Part shown: positions 28,098 to 38,660 of the stretch, in pieces
Layout: each line of letters starts with the position of its first letter
How positions within the stretch are numbered: the stretch's first letter is position 1
NCBI GenBank assembly: GCA_934476455.1
Contig: CAKSNY010000007.1
Location: 1-64,000 of the forward strand
Source: an uncultured Clostridia bacterium
GTDB lineage: Bacteria; Bacillota; Clostridia; UMGS1883
DNA: 64,000 nucleotides
Direction of reading: 5' to 3'
Made by a program: the position numbers and the translations under genes
The notes under the pieces: generated by a model
Databases searched by the model: none
The model's input: the letters and a program-made list of their open reading frames with translations, nothing else
Told to the model about the DNA's origin: nothing

Positions 28098-28115
28098 TAA
28101 GAAAGGAATGAGAGT

Positions 28116-28385
28116 ATGAGCAGATCTATAAAAAAGGGACCCTTCGTGGAACCTAAGCTTTTGAAAAGAGTAGTTGCAATGAACGAAGCGGGCGAAAAAA
28201 GAGTTTTGAAGACATGGTCCCGCAGCTCCACTATATTCCCCGAATTTGTAGGCCATACAATCGCCGTTCATGACGGAAGAAAGCACGTTCCGGTATATGT
28301 AACGGAGGATATGGTAGGTCATAAGCTTGGCGAGTTCGCTCCCACAAGAACCTACAAGGGCCACGCGGGCGCTAAGAGTAAATAA
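28116..28385 (+). CDS. rpsS: 30S ribosomal protein S19
   Basis: Forms a complex with S13 near the head of the small subunit. It reads [19 protein letters not shown] and [33 protein letters not shown] (in pieces). Length is 89 residues. It is also the docking site of RimM, which is encoded earlier in this window. Confidence 0.98.
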   Translation: MSRSIKKGPFVEPKLLKRVVAMNEAGEKRVLKTWSRSSTIFPEFVGHTIAVHDGRKHVPVYVTEDMVGHKLGEFAPTRTYKGHAGAKSK

Positions 28386-28403
28386 GTAAGGAGGACATGA
28401 CAG

Positions 28404-28751
28404 ATGGAGGCTAAAACACAGGCCAAGGCAGTGCTGCGTTACGCACGCATTTCGCCCAGAAAAGTCAGCATTGTAAACGACCTTATAAGAAATAAAAATG
28501 TCAGCGTTGCAAGAGGTATTCTTATGAACACCCCCAAGGCAGCAAGCGAGCTTTTGATAAAGCTGCTTGACAGCGCCGTTGCAAATGCCACAAATAATTT
28601 CGGCATGGACGCAGACAAGCTTTATATAGCTGAAATTTATGCAAATGCAGGCCCGACGCTTAAGAGAATAAGACCCCGCGCACAGGGCAGAGCATTTCGT
28701 ATAATGAAGAGAACAAGTCACGTTACAATCGTTGTAAAAGAAAAAGAGTAA
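28404..28751 (+). CDS. rplV: 50S ribosomal protein L22
   Basis: Exit-tunnel protein and macrolide-resistance hotspot. It reads [20 protein letters not shown] and [29 protein letters not shown] (in pieces). Length is 115 residues. Confidence 0.98.
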   Translation: MEAKTQAKAVLRYARISPRKVSIVNDLIRNKNVSVARGILMNTPKAASELLIKLLDSAVANATNNFGMDADKLYIAEIYANAGPTLKRIRPRAQGRAFRIMKRTSHVTIVVKEKE

Positions 28752-28763
28752 GGAGGCGTAAAC

Positions 28764-29432
28764 ATGGGTCAGAAAGTTAATCCGCATGGTCTCAGAGTCG
28801 GTATTATAAAGGATTGGGACTCCAGATGGTACGCCGAGGACCATATGTTTGGAGACAATCTTGTAGAGGACTACAAGATCAGAGAATATCTCAAGAAAAA
28901 GCTTTTTAACGCAGGCGTTGCAAAGCTTGAAATTGAGAAGAAGGCAAATACAATTAAAATTTCCATCCACACAGCAAAGCCGGGTATCATCATCGGTAAG
29001 AAGGGCGAGGATATCGGTAAGCTTAAGGATGAGGTTGCAAAGCTCACAGATAAGCAGGTATTTATAAATATTGTTGAGATAAAGCAGCCCGACCTCAGCG
29101 CACAGCTCGTTGCAGAAAACATTGCTTCTCAGCTTGAAAGAAGAATTTCTTTCCGACGCGCAATGAAGGGCGCTATGAGCCGTTCCATGAAGATGGGCGC
29201 AAAGGGTATAAAGACAAGCTGCAGCGGCCGGCTCGGCGGTGCAGAAATCGCAAGAACAGAACAGTATCATGAAGGTACCATCCCGCTGCAGACGCTCCGT
29301 GCGGATATTGATTACGGCTTTGCCGAAGCAAACACCACATACGGAAAAATCGGCTGCAAAGTATGGATATACAAGGGAGAAGTTCTTTCTGAGAGCAGAA
29401 GACCCAAAACTCAGGAAGGAGGAAGAAAATAA
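28764..29432 (+). CDS. rpsC: 30S ribosomal protein S3
   Basis: Forms part of the mRNA entry and helicase site. It reads [24 protein letters not shown] and has the KH motif [15 protein letters not shown]. Length is 222 residues. It overlaps rplP by one base. A 460-codon open frame on the opposite strand is a codon-bias shadow. Confidence 0.98.
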   Translation: MGQKVNPHGLRVGIIKDWDSRWYAEDHMFGDNLVEDYKIREYLKKKLFNAGVAKLEIEKKANTIKISIHTAKPGIIIGKKGEDIGKLKDEVAKLTDKQVFINIVEIKQPDLSAQLVAENIASQLERRISFRRAMKGAMSRSMKMGAKGIKTSCSGRLGGAEIARTEQYHEGTIPLQTLRADIDYGFAEANTTYGKIGCKVWIYKGEVLSESRRPKTQEGGRK

Positions 29433-29863
29433 TGTTAACACCTAAAAGAGTAAAGCACAGAAAGCAGTTTCGCGGCAGACTTACAGGTAAGGCAATCCGC
29501 GGCAGCAAGGTAACCTACGGTGATTTCGGTTTAGCTTCCCTCGAGCCTGCTTGGATCACAAGCAATCAGATAGAGGCAGCCCGTATCGCCATGACACGTT
29601 ATATAAAGCGTGGCGGTCAGGTTTGGATAAAGATATTTCCTGACAAGCCTATAACCGAAAAGCCCGCCGAAACCCGAATGGGTAGCGGTAAAGGCTCGCC
29701 TGAATACTGGGTAGCGGTTGTTAAGCCCGGCAGAGTAATGTTTGAAATCGGCGGCGTTGCGGAAGACGCAGCACGCGAAGCTCTCCGTCTTGCAATGCAC
29801 AAGCTTCCCGTTAAGTGCAAAATCGTTGCACGCGAAACAGAAACGGAGGGTGACAACGAATGA
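29432..29863 (+). CDS. rplP: 50S ribosomal protein L16
   Basis: Positions the A-site tRNA acceptor. It reads [21 protein letters not shown] and [23 protein letters not shown] (in pieces). Length is 143 residues. It overlaps rpmC by four bases (ATGA). Confidence 0.98.
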   Translation: MLTPKRVKHRKQFRGRLTGKAIRGSKVTYGDFGLASLEPAWITSNQIEAARIAMTRYIKRGGQVWIKIFPDKPITEKPAETRMGSGKGSPEYWVAVVKPGRVMFEIGGVAEDAAREALRLAMHKLPVKCKIVARETETEGDNE

Positions 29864-30060
29864 AAATAAATGAAATTCGTGATTTAACTACCGAAGAATT
29901 ACAGCTTAAGATAACAGATCTTAAGAAGGAACTTTTTACACAGAGATTTGCTCTTGCAACAAACAATCTTGACAATCCTATGAAGATTTCTCAAATTAAA
30001 AAGGATATTGCAAAGATTATGACGGTTATCCGCGAGAGAGAGCTCGAAGGTAAAGCGTAA
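29860..30060 (+). CDS. rpmC: 50S ribosomal protein L29
   Basis: Two-helix protein at the tunnel exit near L23. It reads [30 protein letters not shown]. Length is 66 residues. Start overlaps the rplP stop. Confidence 0.97.
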   Translation: MKINEIRDLTTEELQLKITDLKKELFTQRFALATNNLDNPMKISQIKKDIAKIMTVIRERELEGKA

Positions 30061-30082
30061 GCATAGAAAGGAGGAAATATAA

Positions 30083-30340
30083 ATGTCCGAAAGAAATTAT
30101 CGTAAGGTAAGAATCGGCAGGGTCGTTAGCGACAAGATGGATAAAACCATCGTGGTTGCAATAGAAGACAGTGTTAAACATCCTCTCTATGGCAAGGTTG
30201 TTAAAAGAACCGTTAAAATAAAAGCTCATGATGAGGAAAACACCTGTGGTATCGGTGATCGTGTTAAAATTATGGAAACACGTCCTTTGAGCCGCGACAA
30301 GAGATGGAGACTGGCAGAAATCATTGAGAAGGCAAAATAA
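30083..30340 (+). CDS. rpsQ: 30S ribosomal protein S17
   Basis: OB-fold 16S rRNA binder. It reads [22 protein letters not shown] and [20 protein letters not shown]. Length is 85 residues. Confidence 0.97.
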   Translation: MSERNYRKVRIGRVVSDKMDKTIVVAIEDSVKHPLYGKVVKRTVKIKAHDEENTCGIGDRVKIMETRPLSRDKRWRLAEIIEKAK

Positions 30341-30372
30341 TTCTTCTCTAAACAAAGAAGGAGTGAAAGAAC

Positions 30373-30741
30373 ATGATACAACAGCAAACTCTGTTGAAGG
30401 TTGCCGACAATACGGGTGCGAAAGAGCTTATGTGCATCAGAGTGTTGGGCGGCTCCCTCAGAAGATACGGCAACATTGGCGATGTAATAGTTGCTTCCGT
30501 TAAGAAGGCAGCTCCCGGCGGTATGGTTAAAAAGGGTGACGTTGTAAAGGCTGTTATCGTTCGTTCCGTAAAGGGCGTAAGAAGAGCCGACGGAACATAC
30601 ATCAGATTTGATGAAAATGCCGCTGTTATCATTAAGGAAGATAAAAACCCCAGAGGAACTCGTATATTTGGACCGGTTGCAAGAGAGTTGAGAGATCACG
30701 ACTATATGAAGATACTTTCACTGGCACCGGAAGTACTCTAA
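30373..30741 (+). CDS. rplN: 50S ribosomal protein L14
   Basis: Makes an intersubunit bridge. It reads [22 protein letters not shown] and ends [17 protein letters not shown]. Length is 122 residues. Confidence 0.98.
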   Translation: MIQQQTLLKVADNTGAKELMCIRVLGGSLRRYGNIGDVIVASVKKAAPGGMVKKGDVVKAVIVRSVKGVRRADGTYIRFDENAAVIIKEDKNPRGTRIFGPVARELRDHDYMKILSLAPEVL

Positions 30742-30756
30742 TGGGAGGTGCACACA

Positions 30757-31080
30757 GTGAAAAACAATCATATTAAAAAGAATGATGATGTTATCGTTAT
30801 AAGCGGTAACGATAAAGGCAAAAAGGGCAAGGTGCTCAGGGTTGACCACGAAAACGGCCGCGTAATCGTAGAGGGCGTAGCAATGGCAACAAAGCACAAA
30901 AAGCCCCGCAAGCAGGGCGACGTAGGCGGTATCATCCACCAGGAAGCTGCAATTGCGATAAGCAACGTAATGCATATCTGCAAAAAGTGCGGCGCGCCCA
31001 CAAGAATAGGCTATTCGATTCTTGCAGACGGCAGTAAGGTGCGCGTTTGCAAGAAATGCAATGAAAACTTTGATGACTAA
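30757..31080 (+). CDS. rplX: 50S ribosomal protein L24
   Basis: One of the two assembly-initiating proteins of the large subunit. It has the KOW motif DDVIVISGNDKGKKGKVLRV and a C-terminal CKKCGAPTRIGY...CKKC. The start is the GTG at 30757, 9 bases after GGGAGG. The GTG at 30748 directly abuts the ribosome binding site and is unlikely. Length is 107 residues. Confidence 0.95.
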   Translation: MKNNHIKKNDDVIVISGNDKGKKGKVLRVDHENGRVIVEGVAMATKHKKPRKQGDVGGIIHQEAAIAISNVMHICKKCGAPTRIGYSILADGSKVRVCKKCNENFDD

Positions 31081-31099
31081 TTGAAAGGAGGTAAATGCA

Positions 31100-31642
31100 T
31101 TGTCAACAATGAGTACGCTTTACACAAAAGAAGTTGCACCGGCGCTTTTTAAGAAATTTAACTACAAAAGCACCATGCAGATTCCCAAGCTCGATAAAAT
31201 TGTTATAAATATCGGTCTTGGCGAAGCGAAGGACAATCCCAAGGTTATAGACGCAGCGCTCAGCGACCTTACTCTTATCACAGGTCAGAAGCCCGTTATA
31301 ACAAAGGCTAAAAAGTCCATTGCAAACTTTAAGTTGAGACAAGGCATGAACATCGGCGTCAAGGTTACACTCCGTGGCGAAAAGATGTATGAATTTATAG
31401 ACAGGCTCTTTAACGTAGCACTTCCCCGCGTTAGAGATTTCAGAGGTATTAACCCCAACGCTTTCGACGGCAGAGGTAATTATTCTCTGGGTATCAAGGA
31501 ACAGCTCATATTCCCTGAAATCGAATATGATAAAATCGATAAAATCAGAGGTATGGATGTTATATTCGTTACAACAGCAAAAACTGACGAAGAGGGCCGC
31601 GAACTGTTATCCCTTATGGGTGCGCCCTTTGCCAGAAGCTAA
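31100..31642 (+). CDS. rplE: 50S ribosomal protein L5
   Basis: 5S rRNA-binding protein. It carries [23 protein letters not shown] and [23 protein letters not shown] (in pieces). The start is a TTG at 31100, 8 bases after GGAGG (31087-31091), giving 180 residues. An ATG at 31109 would be 17 bases away. An out-of-frame ATG at 31095 opens a five-codon frame whose stop overlaps 31109. Confidence 0.95.
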   Translation: MSTMSTLYTKEVAPALFKKFNYKSTMQIPKLDKIVINIGLGEAKDNPKVIDAALSDLTLITGQKPVITKAKKSIANFKLRQGMNIGVKVTLRGEKMYEFIDRLFNVALPRVRDFRGINPNAFDGRGNYSLGIKEQLIFPEIEYDKIDKIRGMDVIFVTTAKTDEEGRELLSLMGAPFARS

Positions 31643-31657
31643 GGGGAGGTATGAATA

Positions 31658-31843
31658 ATGGCTAAAAAATCGATGGTTTTGAAACAGCAGAAAACACCTA
31701 AGTTTAGCACAAGAGCCTATAACAGATGCAAGATCTGCGGAAGACCTCACGCTTATTTGAGAAAGTACGGTATTTGCCGTATCTGCTTCAGAGAGCTTGC
31801 ATACAAGGGAGAAATCCCCGGCGTTAAGAAGGCAAGCTGGTAA
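31658..31843 (+). CDS. rpsZ: 30S ribosomal protein S14, zinc type
   Basis: The 61-residue zinc-binding form of S14, found in Firmicutes and others. The zinc ribbon reads [23 protein letters not shown]. Confidence 0.97.
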   Translation: MAKKSMVLKQQKTPKFSTRAYNRCKICGRPHAYLRKYGICRICFRELAYKGEIPGVKKASW

Positions 31844-31873
31844 TTATAAAGCTTTGGAAAAGGAGGTTTACTC

Positions 31874-32272
31874 ATGCAAATCACAGATCCTATCGCTGAT
31901 ATGCTTACAAGAATACGTAATGCCAATTCAGCAAAGCATGAAACGGTTGATGTTCCGGTTTCCAATATGAAAAAGTCTATTGCAGACATTTTGTTGGAGG
32001 AAGGCTACATTAAAAGTTACGATATAGTAGATGACGGAAAGCAGGGCATGATTCACATTACCCTCAAGTACGGCGCAAACAAGGAAAAGGTTATTTCGGG
32101 TCTTCAGAGAGTTTCAAAGCCCGGCTTAAGAATTTATGCCGGCAGCGCAGAGCTTCCGAAGGTTCTTAAAGGCCTTGGTATTGCAATTATATCAACATCA
32201 AAGGGTATTATGACGGACAAAAAGGCGCGCGCCCAGAAAATCGGCGGCGAAGTGCTTGCATTTGTTTGGTAA
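31874..32272 (+). CDS. rpsH: 30S ribosomal protein S8
   Basis: Central-domain 16S rRNA binder. In E. coli it also represses the spc operon. It reads [23 protein letters not shown] and [26 protein letters not shown] (in pieces). Length is 132 residues. Confidence 0.98.
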   Translation: MQITDPIADMLTRIRNANSAKHETVDVPVSNMKKSIADILLEEGYIKSYDIVDDGKQGMIHITLKYGANKEKVISGLQRVSKPGLRIYAGSAELPKVLKGLGIAIISTSKGIMTDKKARAQKIGGEVLAFVW

Positions 32273-32299
32273 ATATTTAGAAATTTAGGTGGTGAAAAA

Positions 32300-32845
32300 A
32301 TGTCAAGAATAGGTAGAATGCCTATCACCGTTCCCGCAGGGGTAACAGTTGACGTAGCGGCTGAAAACGTTGTTACGGTAAAGGGACCCAAGGGCACGCT
32401 TACAAAGCAGCTTCACGGTGATATGACGATAAAGCAGGAAAACGGCGTACTTGAAGTAATACGTCCCAGCGAAATCAAAAAGCATAAATCCCTTCACGGT
32501 CTTACGCGTTCGCTTCTTCACAATATGGTTGTAGGCGTAAGCGAAGGCTACAAGAAGGAACTTGAAATAAACGGCGTCGGCTACAGAGCACAGATGCAGG
32601 GCAAAACGCTTGTTATGAACCTTGGATATTCACACACGGTTGAAATGACTCCTCCCGAGGGGATAACCATTGAGGTTCCCAATCCCAACGCAGTTGTTGT
32701 TTCGGGTATGGATAAGCAGGCGGTTGGCCAGTATGCAGCCGAGATAAGAGAAAAACGCCCGCCGGAGCCTTACAAGGGTAAGGGTATAAAATACGTTGGC
32801 GAGCGCATCATCCGCAAGGAAGGTAAAGCCGGTAAATCTAAGTAA
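32300..32845 (+). CDS. rplF: 50S ribosomal protein L6
   Basis: Binds near the factor-binding centre. It reads MSRIGRMPITVPAGVTVDV and ends with RPPEPYKGKGIKYVGERIIRKEGKAGK. Length is 181 residues. The ribosome binding site is GGTGGTG rather than GGAGG. Confidence 0.98.
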   Translation: MSRIGRMPITVPAGVTVDVAAENVVTVKGPKGTLTKQLHGDMTIKQENGVLEVIRPSEIKKHKSLHGLTRSLLHNMVVGVSEGYKKELEINGVGYRAQMQGKTLVMNLGYSHTVEMTPPEGITIEVPNPNAVVVSGMDKQAVGQYAAEIREKRPPEPYKGKGIKYVGERIIRKEGKAGKSK

Positions 32846-32863
32846 GAGAGGAGATAAAGCGAT

Positions 32864-33220
32864 ATGGTTAGCAAAACTAACAGCAATAAGGCAAGACTTA
32901 AGAGACATGCACGCATCCGCAATAACATTGTCGGAACAGCTCAGCGTCCCCGTCTTAATGTTTTCAGAAGCCTTAAAAATATTTATGCTCAGATCATCGA
33001 CGATGAAAAGGGTGTAACCCTGGTATCCGCTTCAAGTCTCGAGCTTAAAGATACTTACGGCGGTAATAAGGATGCAGCAAAAGAGGTTGGCAAGCTTGTA
33101 GCGCAGAAAGCGCTTGAAAAGGGTATAGGCGAGGTTGTTTTTGACCGCGGCGGCTATATCTATCACGGCAGAGTTGCCAATCTTGCAGAGGGTGCCCGCG
33201 AAGGCGGACTGAAGTTCTAA
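32864..33220 (+). CDS. rplR: 50S ribosomal protein L18
   Basis: 5S rRNA partner of L5. It reads [39 protein letters not shown] (in pieces) and ends [26 protein letters not shown]. Length is 118 residues. Confidence 0.98.
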   Translation: MVSKTNSNKARLKRHARIRNNIVGTAQRPRLNVFRSLKNIYAQIIDDEKGVTLVSASSLELKDTYGGNKDAAKEVGKLVAQKALEKGIGEVVFDRGGYIYHGRVANLAEGAREGGLKF

Positions 33221-33236
33221 GAGAAGGAGGGAGATT

Positions 33237-33734
33237 ATGTCAGAGCGTATTGACGCATCAACACTTGATATAAAGGAAAAGGTTGTTCACATCAGCCGTG
33301 TAGCAAAGGTTGTCAAGGGCGGCCGTACATTCCGTTTCAGCGCGCTTGTTGTTGTAGGTGACGAAAACGGCAAGGTAGGATACGGTTTGGGTAAGGCTGC
33401 GGAAGTTCCGGACGCTATAAGAAAGGGTATCGAAGACGCGAAGAAGAACATGGTTTCTGTTCCTTTGGCAGGTTCGACAATTCCCCACGAAATTATCGGC
33501 GAGTTCGGTGCAGGAAGAGTTCTTCTTATGCCGGCTAAAGAGGGTACAGGTATTATCGCAGGCGGTGCAGCTCGTGCAGTTGTTGAGCTTTGCGGTGTTA
33601 AGGATATCAGAACAAAGTGCCTTCGTTCGAACAATCCCAGAAACGTGGTAAGAGCTACCATCGAAGGTCTTGCATCGCTTAAAAGTGCAGAGCAGGTTGC
33701 ACGTTTAAGAGGCAAGGCTGTTGAAGAACTGTAA
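33237..33734 (+). CDS. rpsE: 30S ribosomal protein S5
   Basis: Helps decoding accuracy; site of spectinomycin resistance. It reads [39 protein letters not shown] (in pieces). Length is 165 residues. Confidence 0.98.
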   Translation: MSERIDASTLDIKEKVVHISRVAKVVKGGRTFRFSALVVVGDENGKVGYGLGKAAEVPDAIRKGIEDAKKNMVSVPLAGSTIPHEIIGEFGAGRVLLMPAKEGTGIIAGGAARAVVELCGVKDIRTKCLRSNNPRNVVRATIEGLASLKSAEQVARLRGKAVEEL

Positions 33735-33748
33735 GGGGGAAAGAAAAA

Positions 33749-33928
33749 ATGGCAAAGCTTAGAATAACTCTTGTTAAAAGCGTTATAGGCTCCAAAAAGG
33801 ACCAGATTGCTACGGTTGAGGCTCTCGGGCTTAAGAAAATCCGTTCTGTAGCCGAGCATGAGGACAATCCCCAGATCAGAGGGATGATTAACAAGGTAAG
33901 CCACCTTGTAAAATACGAAGAAATCTAA
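33749..33928 (+). CDS. rpmD: 50S ribosomal protein L30
   Basis: A short 59-residue gene between rpsE and rplO. It translates as [19 protein letters not shown] and ends [13 protein letters not shown]. It has the L30 features SVIG and the [10 protein letters not shown] turn. AAGGGGGAAAG lies ahead of the ATG. Confidence 0.96.
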   Translation: MAKLRITLVKSVIGSKKDQIATVEALGLKKIRSVAEHEDNPQIRGMINKVSHLVKYEEI

Positions 33929-33947
33929 CATTAAGGAGGTGCAGTAT

Positions 33948-34388
33948 ATGAAACTCAATGAGCTTAGTCCCGCACCGGGCAGCAAAACCGAAGCCAAGAG
34001 AAAAGGCAGAGGTGCAGGTACCGGTAACGGAAAAACGGCAGGTCGCGGTCATAAGGGTCAGAACGCACGCAGCGGCGGCGGTGTAAGACCGGGATTTGAA
34101 GGCGGGCAGATGCCTATTTACAGACGTCTTCCCAAGAGAGGTTTCAAAAATATATTTGCTGACAAATATACGGAAATCAATGTTTCGGATCTCAACAAGT
34201 TTGAGGACGGCACGGTAGTTGACGCTACACTGCTTAAGGAAACGGGGGTTATCTCCAAAATTCTTGACGGTGTTGTTGTACTCGGCCGCGGCGAAATTAC
34301 AAAGAAGGTTACCGTTAAGGCTGCACGCGTTACAAAAGGCGCAGCGCAAAAGATCGAGGCCGCAGGCGGTAAGGTGGAGGTGATCTAA
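33948..34388 (+). CDS. rplO: 50S ribosomal protein L15
   Basis: Late assembly protein. It reads [22 protein letters not shown] and [39 protein letters not shown] (in pieces). Length is 146 residues from the ATG at 33948. A GTG three codons earlier overlaps the GGAGGTG site. Confidence 0.97.
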   Translation: MKLNELSPAPGSKTEAKRKGRGAGTGNGKTAGRGHKGQNARSGGGVRPGFEGGQMPIYRRLPKRGFKNIFADKYTEINVSDLNKFEDGTVVDATLLKETGVISKILDGVVVLGRGEITKKVTVKAARVTKGAAQKIEAAGGKVEVI

Positions 34389-34389
34389 A

Positions 34390-35691
34390 GTGCTGCAAAC
34401 TTTACGTAATGCATGGAAGATCCCCGACTTAAGAAAAAAGATATTATATACGATATTTCTGCTTGTTGTATTCCGTTTCGGAAGCGTTATTCCGGTTCCG
34501 TGGATTGACAAATCGATTCTTCAGAGCTGGCTTAACGGCAGCAACGGCAGCACACTTTTTGACTTGCTCGATACTTTTTCGGGCGGATCGTTCTCACAGG
34601 CAACTATATTTGCAATGTCAATTTCGCCTTATATTAACAGCTCGATTATAATGCAGCTTTTGTGTGTGGCAATTCCCGCACTTGAAAGATTGAGCAAAGA
34701 GGGCGAAGAAGGCAGAAAAAAGATAACAAAGTACACCCGTTACCTTACGGTAGTGCTTGCGGCAATACAGGCGTACGGCTTGTTTGTAACGCTTCACAAT
34801 CAGGGCGCTATAATGAGCGTTGCAGGTGTTCCGGGCTTTTTGGTAGGTATTACGATAATACTTTCGTTTACGGCAGGAACAGCGTTTTTGATGTGGCTCG
34901 GTGAAGAAATCACCGGCAAAGGCATAGGAAACGGTATTTCAATGCTTATCTTTGCAGGTATCGTAAGCCGTATCCCCGTAATGCTTCAGACATCTTGGAA
35001 GGGCTTTGTTCCCACGGGTAAGTGGTATATGCTTATACTTCTTCTTATCTATTCAATAGCGTCCATTATGTTTGTTGTTCTTATTAACGAGGCAGAGCGC
35101 CGCATTCCCGTTCAGTACGCTAAACGTGTTGTGGGCAGAAAAATGTACGGCGGTCAGAGCTCCAACATTCCGATAAAGGTTGCAATGGGCGGCGTTATTC
35201 CGATTATCTTTGCAATGAGCATTATGTCATTCCCCGGAACGCTTGCGCAGCTTTTCGGAAAGAGCGACGGCATACTTGTTAAGATTACAAAAACTGTTAC
35301 AAACGGACCGATATACCCCATACTTTATTTCTTGCTTATTGTAGGATTTACCTACTTCTATACGTCGATTACGTTTAATCCGATAGAGGTTTCCAACAAC
35401 ATCAAGAACAATAACGGTATGATTCCCGGTATTCGTCCAGGCAGACCTACGACAGAGTATATTGCCAAGGTTTTAGGCAGAATTACTCTTATCGGAGCAT
35501 TATTCCTCGGAATTATCGCAGTTTTGCCGATAGTTTTAACGCAGGTATTTGCAAATGTTCTTACAGCTAATCTTTCTTCGCTTTCACTTACTGGAACAAG
35601 CCTTCTCATCGTAGTAGGTGTTGCTCTTGAAACAGTGAGAGAGGTTGAAAGCCAGATGATAATGCGCCACTACAAGGGCTTCCTTGAGTAA
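34390..35691 (+). CDS. secY: Preprotein translocase subunit SecY
   Basis: Channel subunit of the Sec translocon with ten membrane segments. It starts at a GTG (34390) 7 bases after GGAGGTGA. It reads KIPDLRKKILYTIFLLVVFRFGSVIPVPWID, then TPYINSSIIMQLL-type segments, and FNPIEVSNNIKNNNGMIPGIRPGRPT (in pieces). Length is 433 residues. It sits only one base after rplO, as is usual in the spc operon. Confidence 0.97.
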   Translation: MLQTLRNAWKIPDLRKKILYTIFLLVVFRFGSVIPVPWIDKSILQSWLNGSNGSTLFDLLDTFSGGSFSQATIFAMSISPYINSSIIMQLLCVAIPALERLSKEGEEGRKKITKYTRYLTVVLAAIQAYGLFVTLHNQGAIMSVAGVPGFLVGITIILSFTAGTAFLMWLGEEITGKGIGNGISMLIFAGIVSRIPVMLQTSWKGFVPTGKWYMLILLLIYSIASIMFVVLINEAERRIPVQYAKRVVGRKMYGGQSSNIPIKVAMGGVIPIIFAMSIMSFPGTLAQLFGKSDGILVKITKTVTNGPIYPILYFLLIVGFTYFYTSITFNPIEVSNNIKNNNGMIPGIRPGRPTTEYIAKVLGRITLIGALFLGIIAVLPIVLTQVFANVLTANLSSLSLTGTSLLIVVGVALETVREVESQMIMRHYKGFLE

Positions 35692-35740
35692 GGTGCATTG
35701 CGGGTAAAAGGTTTTTTGCATCCTGAAAGAAGGGAAAGTA

Positions 35741-36379
35741 ATGAAATTAACTATTATGGGCCCTCCCGGAAGCGGTAAGGGAACGCAGGCAGAGCGGCTG
35801 TGCGCCGCCCTGAAGCTTCCCCATATTTCCACAGGTGCCATTATAAGAACTGCTATCAGAGAACAGTCTGAGCTTGGACAAAAGGCGGAAAGCTATATAA
35901 AAGAGGGACACCTTGTTCCGGATGACGTTGTTATAGGGATGGTATCTCAAAGACTTTCCGAGGAGGACTGTAAAAAGGGCTATGTCCTTGACGGGTTCCC
36001 CCGCACCCTTGTTCAGGCAAAGGCTATGGAGGAAATGGGCATAGGGCTTGACTGTGCGCTTAATCTTGTTGTTCCGGACGATGCTATCGTTAAGCGCCTT
36101 TCCGGCAGACGCGAGTGTAAAAACTGCGCAGCGCCCTACCATATAGAGTTTAACCCGCCCAAACAAGAGGGTAAATGCGATAAATGCGGAGGAGAGCTTA
36201 TTATGCGGTCCGACGATGTTCCGGAAACAATCCGCGAACGGCTGAGCGTTTACCACAAAGAAACAGAACCGCTTATAGGCTTTTATAAAAACAACGGTTT
36301 GCTTAAAAATATAGCAGGCTGCGACGGAATAGAAGAAACAACAAAAGCTGTTCTGGAAGCATTGGGAGTAAAGGGTTAA
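35741..36379 (+). CDS. adk: Adenylate kinase
   Basis: Balances ATP, ADP and AMP. P-loop GPPGSGKGTQAERL near residue 7, AMP-site ISTGAIIRTAI and DGFPRTLVQA, and a LID domain with four zinc cysteines (CKNC...CDKC), the Gram-positive long form. Length is 212 residues. It overlaps map by one base. Confidence 0.97.
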   Translation: MKLTIMGPPGSGKGTQAERLCAALKLPHISTGAIIRTAIREQSELGQKAESYIKEGHLVPDDVVIGMVSQRLSEEDCKKGYVLDGFPRTLVQAKAMEEMGIGLDCALNLVVPDDAIVKRLSGRRECKNCAAPYHIEFNPPKQEGKCDKCGGELIMRSDDVPETIRERLSVYHKETEPLIGFYKNNGLLKNIAGCDGIEETTKAVLEALGVKG

Positions 36380-37128
36380 TGATTATTATTAAAACGAAAC
36401 AAGAAATTGAAAAAATACGGGAAAGCGGAAAAATAGTTGCCGAAGCGCTCAATATTGCGGGCGAGTCGGTAAAGGCGGGGATGACCACGCACGAGCTTAA
36501 CAGCATTATACGTGCTGTTATAGTAAAGCACGGCGCAAAGCCCTCCTTTGAAAACTATAACGGCTTTCCGGCGGCAAGCTGCATTTCGGTAAACAATGTT
36601 GTTGTACACGGTATTCCGTCTGCAAAACAGATTTTGCACGAGGGCGATATAGTAAGCGTTGACATAGGCGCATATTATAACGGCTATCATGCAGACGCCG
36701 CCCGCACCTTTCCCGTAGGTAAGATTTCGCCGGAAGCTCAGAAGCTTATCGATGTTACTAAAGAGTGCTTTTATGAAGGTGCGCAGTGCGCACTGCACCA
36801 AAACCGCGTGGGCGATATAGGTTTTGCGGTGCAGACACTTGCCGAACAAAACGGCTACGGCGTTGTGCGCGAACTTGTCGGTCACGGTGTGGGAAAGGCG
36901 CTGCACGAAGCGCCCGATGTGCCGAATTTCGGTTCGGCAGGGCACGGGGTACGCCTTTCAAACGGTATGGTAATTGCGATAGAACCTATGATAAATGCCG
37001 GTAAAAAAGAGGTTGTTTTCAACCGTGAGGACGGCTGGACCGTCACCACAAAGGATAACAGCCTGTCGGCACATTACGAAAACACCGTTGCCATAACGGC
37101 GGACGGACCGGTTCTTTTGACAGTGTAG
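36379..37128 (+). CDS. map: Methionine aminopeptidase, type I
   Basis: Removes the initiator methionine. Metal ligands lie in VSVDIGAYYNGYHADAARTF (two Asp), GHGVGKALHEAP (His), AIEPMI (Glu) and the C-terminal YENTVAI (Glu). Length is 249 residues without an N-terminal zinc extension. Confidence 0.97.
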   Translation: MIIIKTKQEIEKIRESGKIVAEALNIAGESVKAGMTTHELNSIIRAVIVKHGAKPSFENYNGFPAASCISVNNVVVHGIPSAKQILHEGDIVSVDIGAYYNGYHADAARTFPVGKISPEAQKLIDVTKECFYEGAQCALHQNRVGDIGFAVQTLAEQNGYGVVRELVGHGVGKALHEAPDVPNFGSAGHGVRLSNGMVIAIEPMINAGKKEVVFNREDGWTVTTKDNSLSAHYENTVAITADGPVLLTV

Positions 37129-37136
37129 GTGACTTT

Positions 37137-37397
37137 ATGGAGCGCGGAACGGTTGTAAAATCAATTGCCGGACACGATAAAGGTGCGCTTTACATTGTGC
37201 TCGGGTGCGACGAAAAAAAAGCGCAGCTTTGCGACGGCAGGCTTAAAAAGCTTGATAAACCAAAACAAAAAAACGTGCGGCATATACGCCCCGTCGGGAT
37301 AAAGGCAGATTTATCAGGATACGGCGTGCTGCTTGACGCACACATCAAAAAAGAGCTTAAGAGCGTAAAAAAAGAAGGAGGTTGTTGCCTTGGCTAA
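37137..37397 (+). CDS. KOW-domain RNA-binding protein
   Basis: A small protein of 86 residues with a KOW-like beta-barrel start ([21 protein letters not shown]) that resembles L14e/L27-type RNA binders. It is found between map and infA in many Clostridia. The role is not established. Its tail overlaps the TTG start of infA by 8 bases and contains the infA ribosome binding site. Confidence 0.88.
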   Translation: MERGTVVKSIAGHDKGALYIVLGCDEKKAQLCDGRLKKLDKPKQKNVRHIRPVGIKADLSGYGVLLDAHIKKELKSVKKEGGCCLG

Positions 37398-37608
37398 AGA
37401 AGATGTATTGGAACTGGAAGGTACAGTGCTTGAGGCATTGCCCAACGCGATGTTTCAGGTGGAGCTTGATAACGGACATCAGATCCTGGCACATATATCC
37501 GGAAAGCTCAGAATGAATTTTATAAGAATTCTGCCGGGAGACAAGGTTACCGTGGAGCTTTCTCCATACGACCTCTCCCGCGGAAGAATTACTTGGCGGG
37601 CAAAATAA
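37390..37608 (+). CDS. infA: Translation initiation factor IF-1
   Basis: S1-like OB-fold protein that blocks the A site during initiation. It reads [29 protein letters not shown]. Length is 72 residues. TTG start at 37390, set by AAGGAGG (37375-37381) and the family N-terminus. Confidence 0.97.
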   Translation: MAKEDVLELEGTVLEALPNAMFQVELDNGHQILAHISGKLRMNFIRILPGDKVTVELSPYDLSRGRITWRAK

Positions 37609-37619
37609 TATAAGCGTAA

Positions 37620-37748
<129 letters not shown>

Positions 37749-37865
37749 TTTTTTAGTCCGTTACGGGCGCGGCTGAAATCATCTTGTATGATTGCCCAAA
37801 ACGCATTATCAATTACCCCTAATCCAATATAAGACGCATTTAAATTTTTGGAGGTGTATTAACAG

Positions 37866-38234
37866 ATGGCGAGAATAGCCGGTGTTGACCTGCCCCGTGA
37901 AAAAAGAGTCGAGATAGGGCTTACTTATGTTTACGGTATCGGCAGAACCAGCGCAAATAAAATACTTGAAGCAACAGGTATAAATCCCGACACACGTGTT
38001 AAGGATTTGACCGAGGAAGAAATCGGAAAGCTCAGAGAAGCTATTGACCACAACTATACGGTTGAAGGTGACCTTCGCCGTGAGGTTGCGCTTAATATAA
38101 AGCGCCTTACGGAAATAGGCTCTTACAGAGGTATCCGCCACAGAAAGGGTCTGCCCGTAAGAGGTCAGAGAACAAAGACAAACGCAAGAACCCGCAAGGG
38201 CCCCAAGCGCACAATAGCTAATAAGAAGAAGTAA
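37866..38234 (+). CDS. rpsM: 30S ribosomal protein S13
   Basis: Head protein contacting the P-site tRNA. It reads [33 protein letters not shown] (in pieces) and ends [15 protein letters not shown]. Length is 122 residues. GGAGG lies ahead. Confidence 0.98.
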   Translation: MARIAGVDLPREKRVEIGLTYVYGIGRTSANKILEATGINPDTRVKDLTEEEIGKLREAIDHNYTVEGDLRREVALNIKRLTEIGSYRGIRHRKGLPVRGQRTKTNARTRKGPKRTIANKKK

Positions 38235-38246
38235 GGAGGAGAGAGC

Positions 38247-38642
38247 ATGGCTAAAACAGTTAAAAGAGTAGCGCGCAAGAAAAAAGAGCGCAAAAATATC
38301 GAGCGCGGAGCAGCACATATCCGCAGCACATTTAACAACACTATCGTTACCATGACCGATGTAAACGGTAATGCTCTTTCCTGGGCAAGTGCCGGCGGAC
38401 TTGGTTTCCGCGGGTCTAAGAAGAGCACTCCCTTTGCTGCACAGATGGCGGCTGAAACCGCTGCAAAGGCAGCTATGGAGCATGGTCTGAAAACCGTTGA
38501 GGTTTTCGTTAAGGGTCCCGGTGCAGGCCGTGAAGCCGCAATCCGTGCCCTTCAGGCAGCAGGACTGGAAGTAAGCATGATTAAGGATGTTACACCCATT
38601 CCTCACAATGGCTGCCGTCCGCCCAAAAGAAGAAGAGTGTGA
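38247..38642 (+). CDS. rpsK: 30S ribosomal protein S11
   Basis: Platform protein. It reads [43 protein letters not shown] (in pieces) and ends [18 protein letters not shown]. Length is 131 residues. Confidence 0.98.
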   Translation: MAKTVKRVARKKKERKNIERGAAHIRSTFNNTIVTMTDVNGNALSWASAGGLGFRGSKKSTPFAAQMAAETAAKAAMEHGLKTVEVFVKGPGAGREAAIRALQAAGLEVSMIKDVTPIPHNGCRPPKRRRV

Positions 38643-38660
38643 TGGAGGTGCGAAAGTAAT

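Noticed and set aside
28059..29441. A 460-codon open frame antisense to rplV, rpsC and rplP
   Set aside because: It is a codon-bias shadow of highly expressed ribosomal genes. Its translation has no family features and no ribosome binding site.
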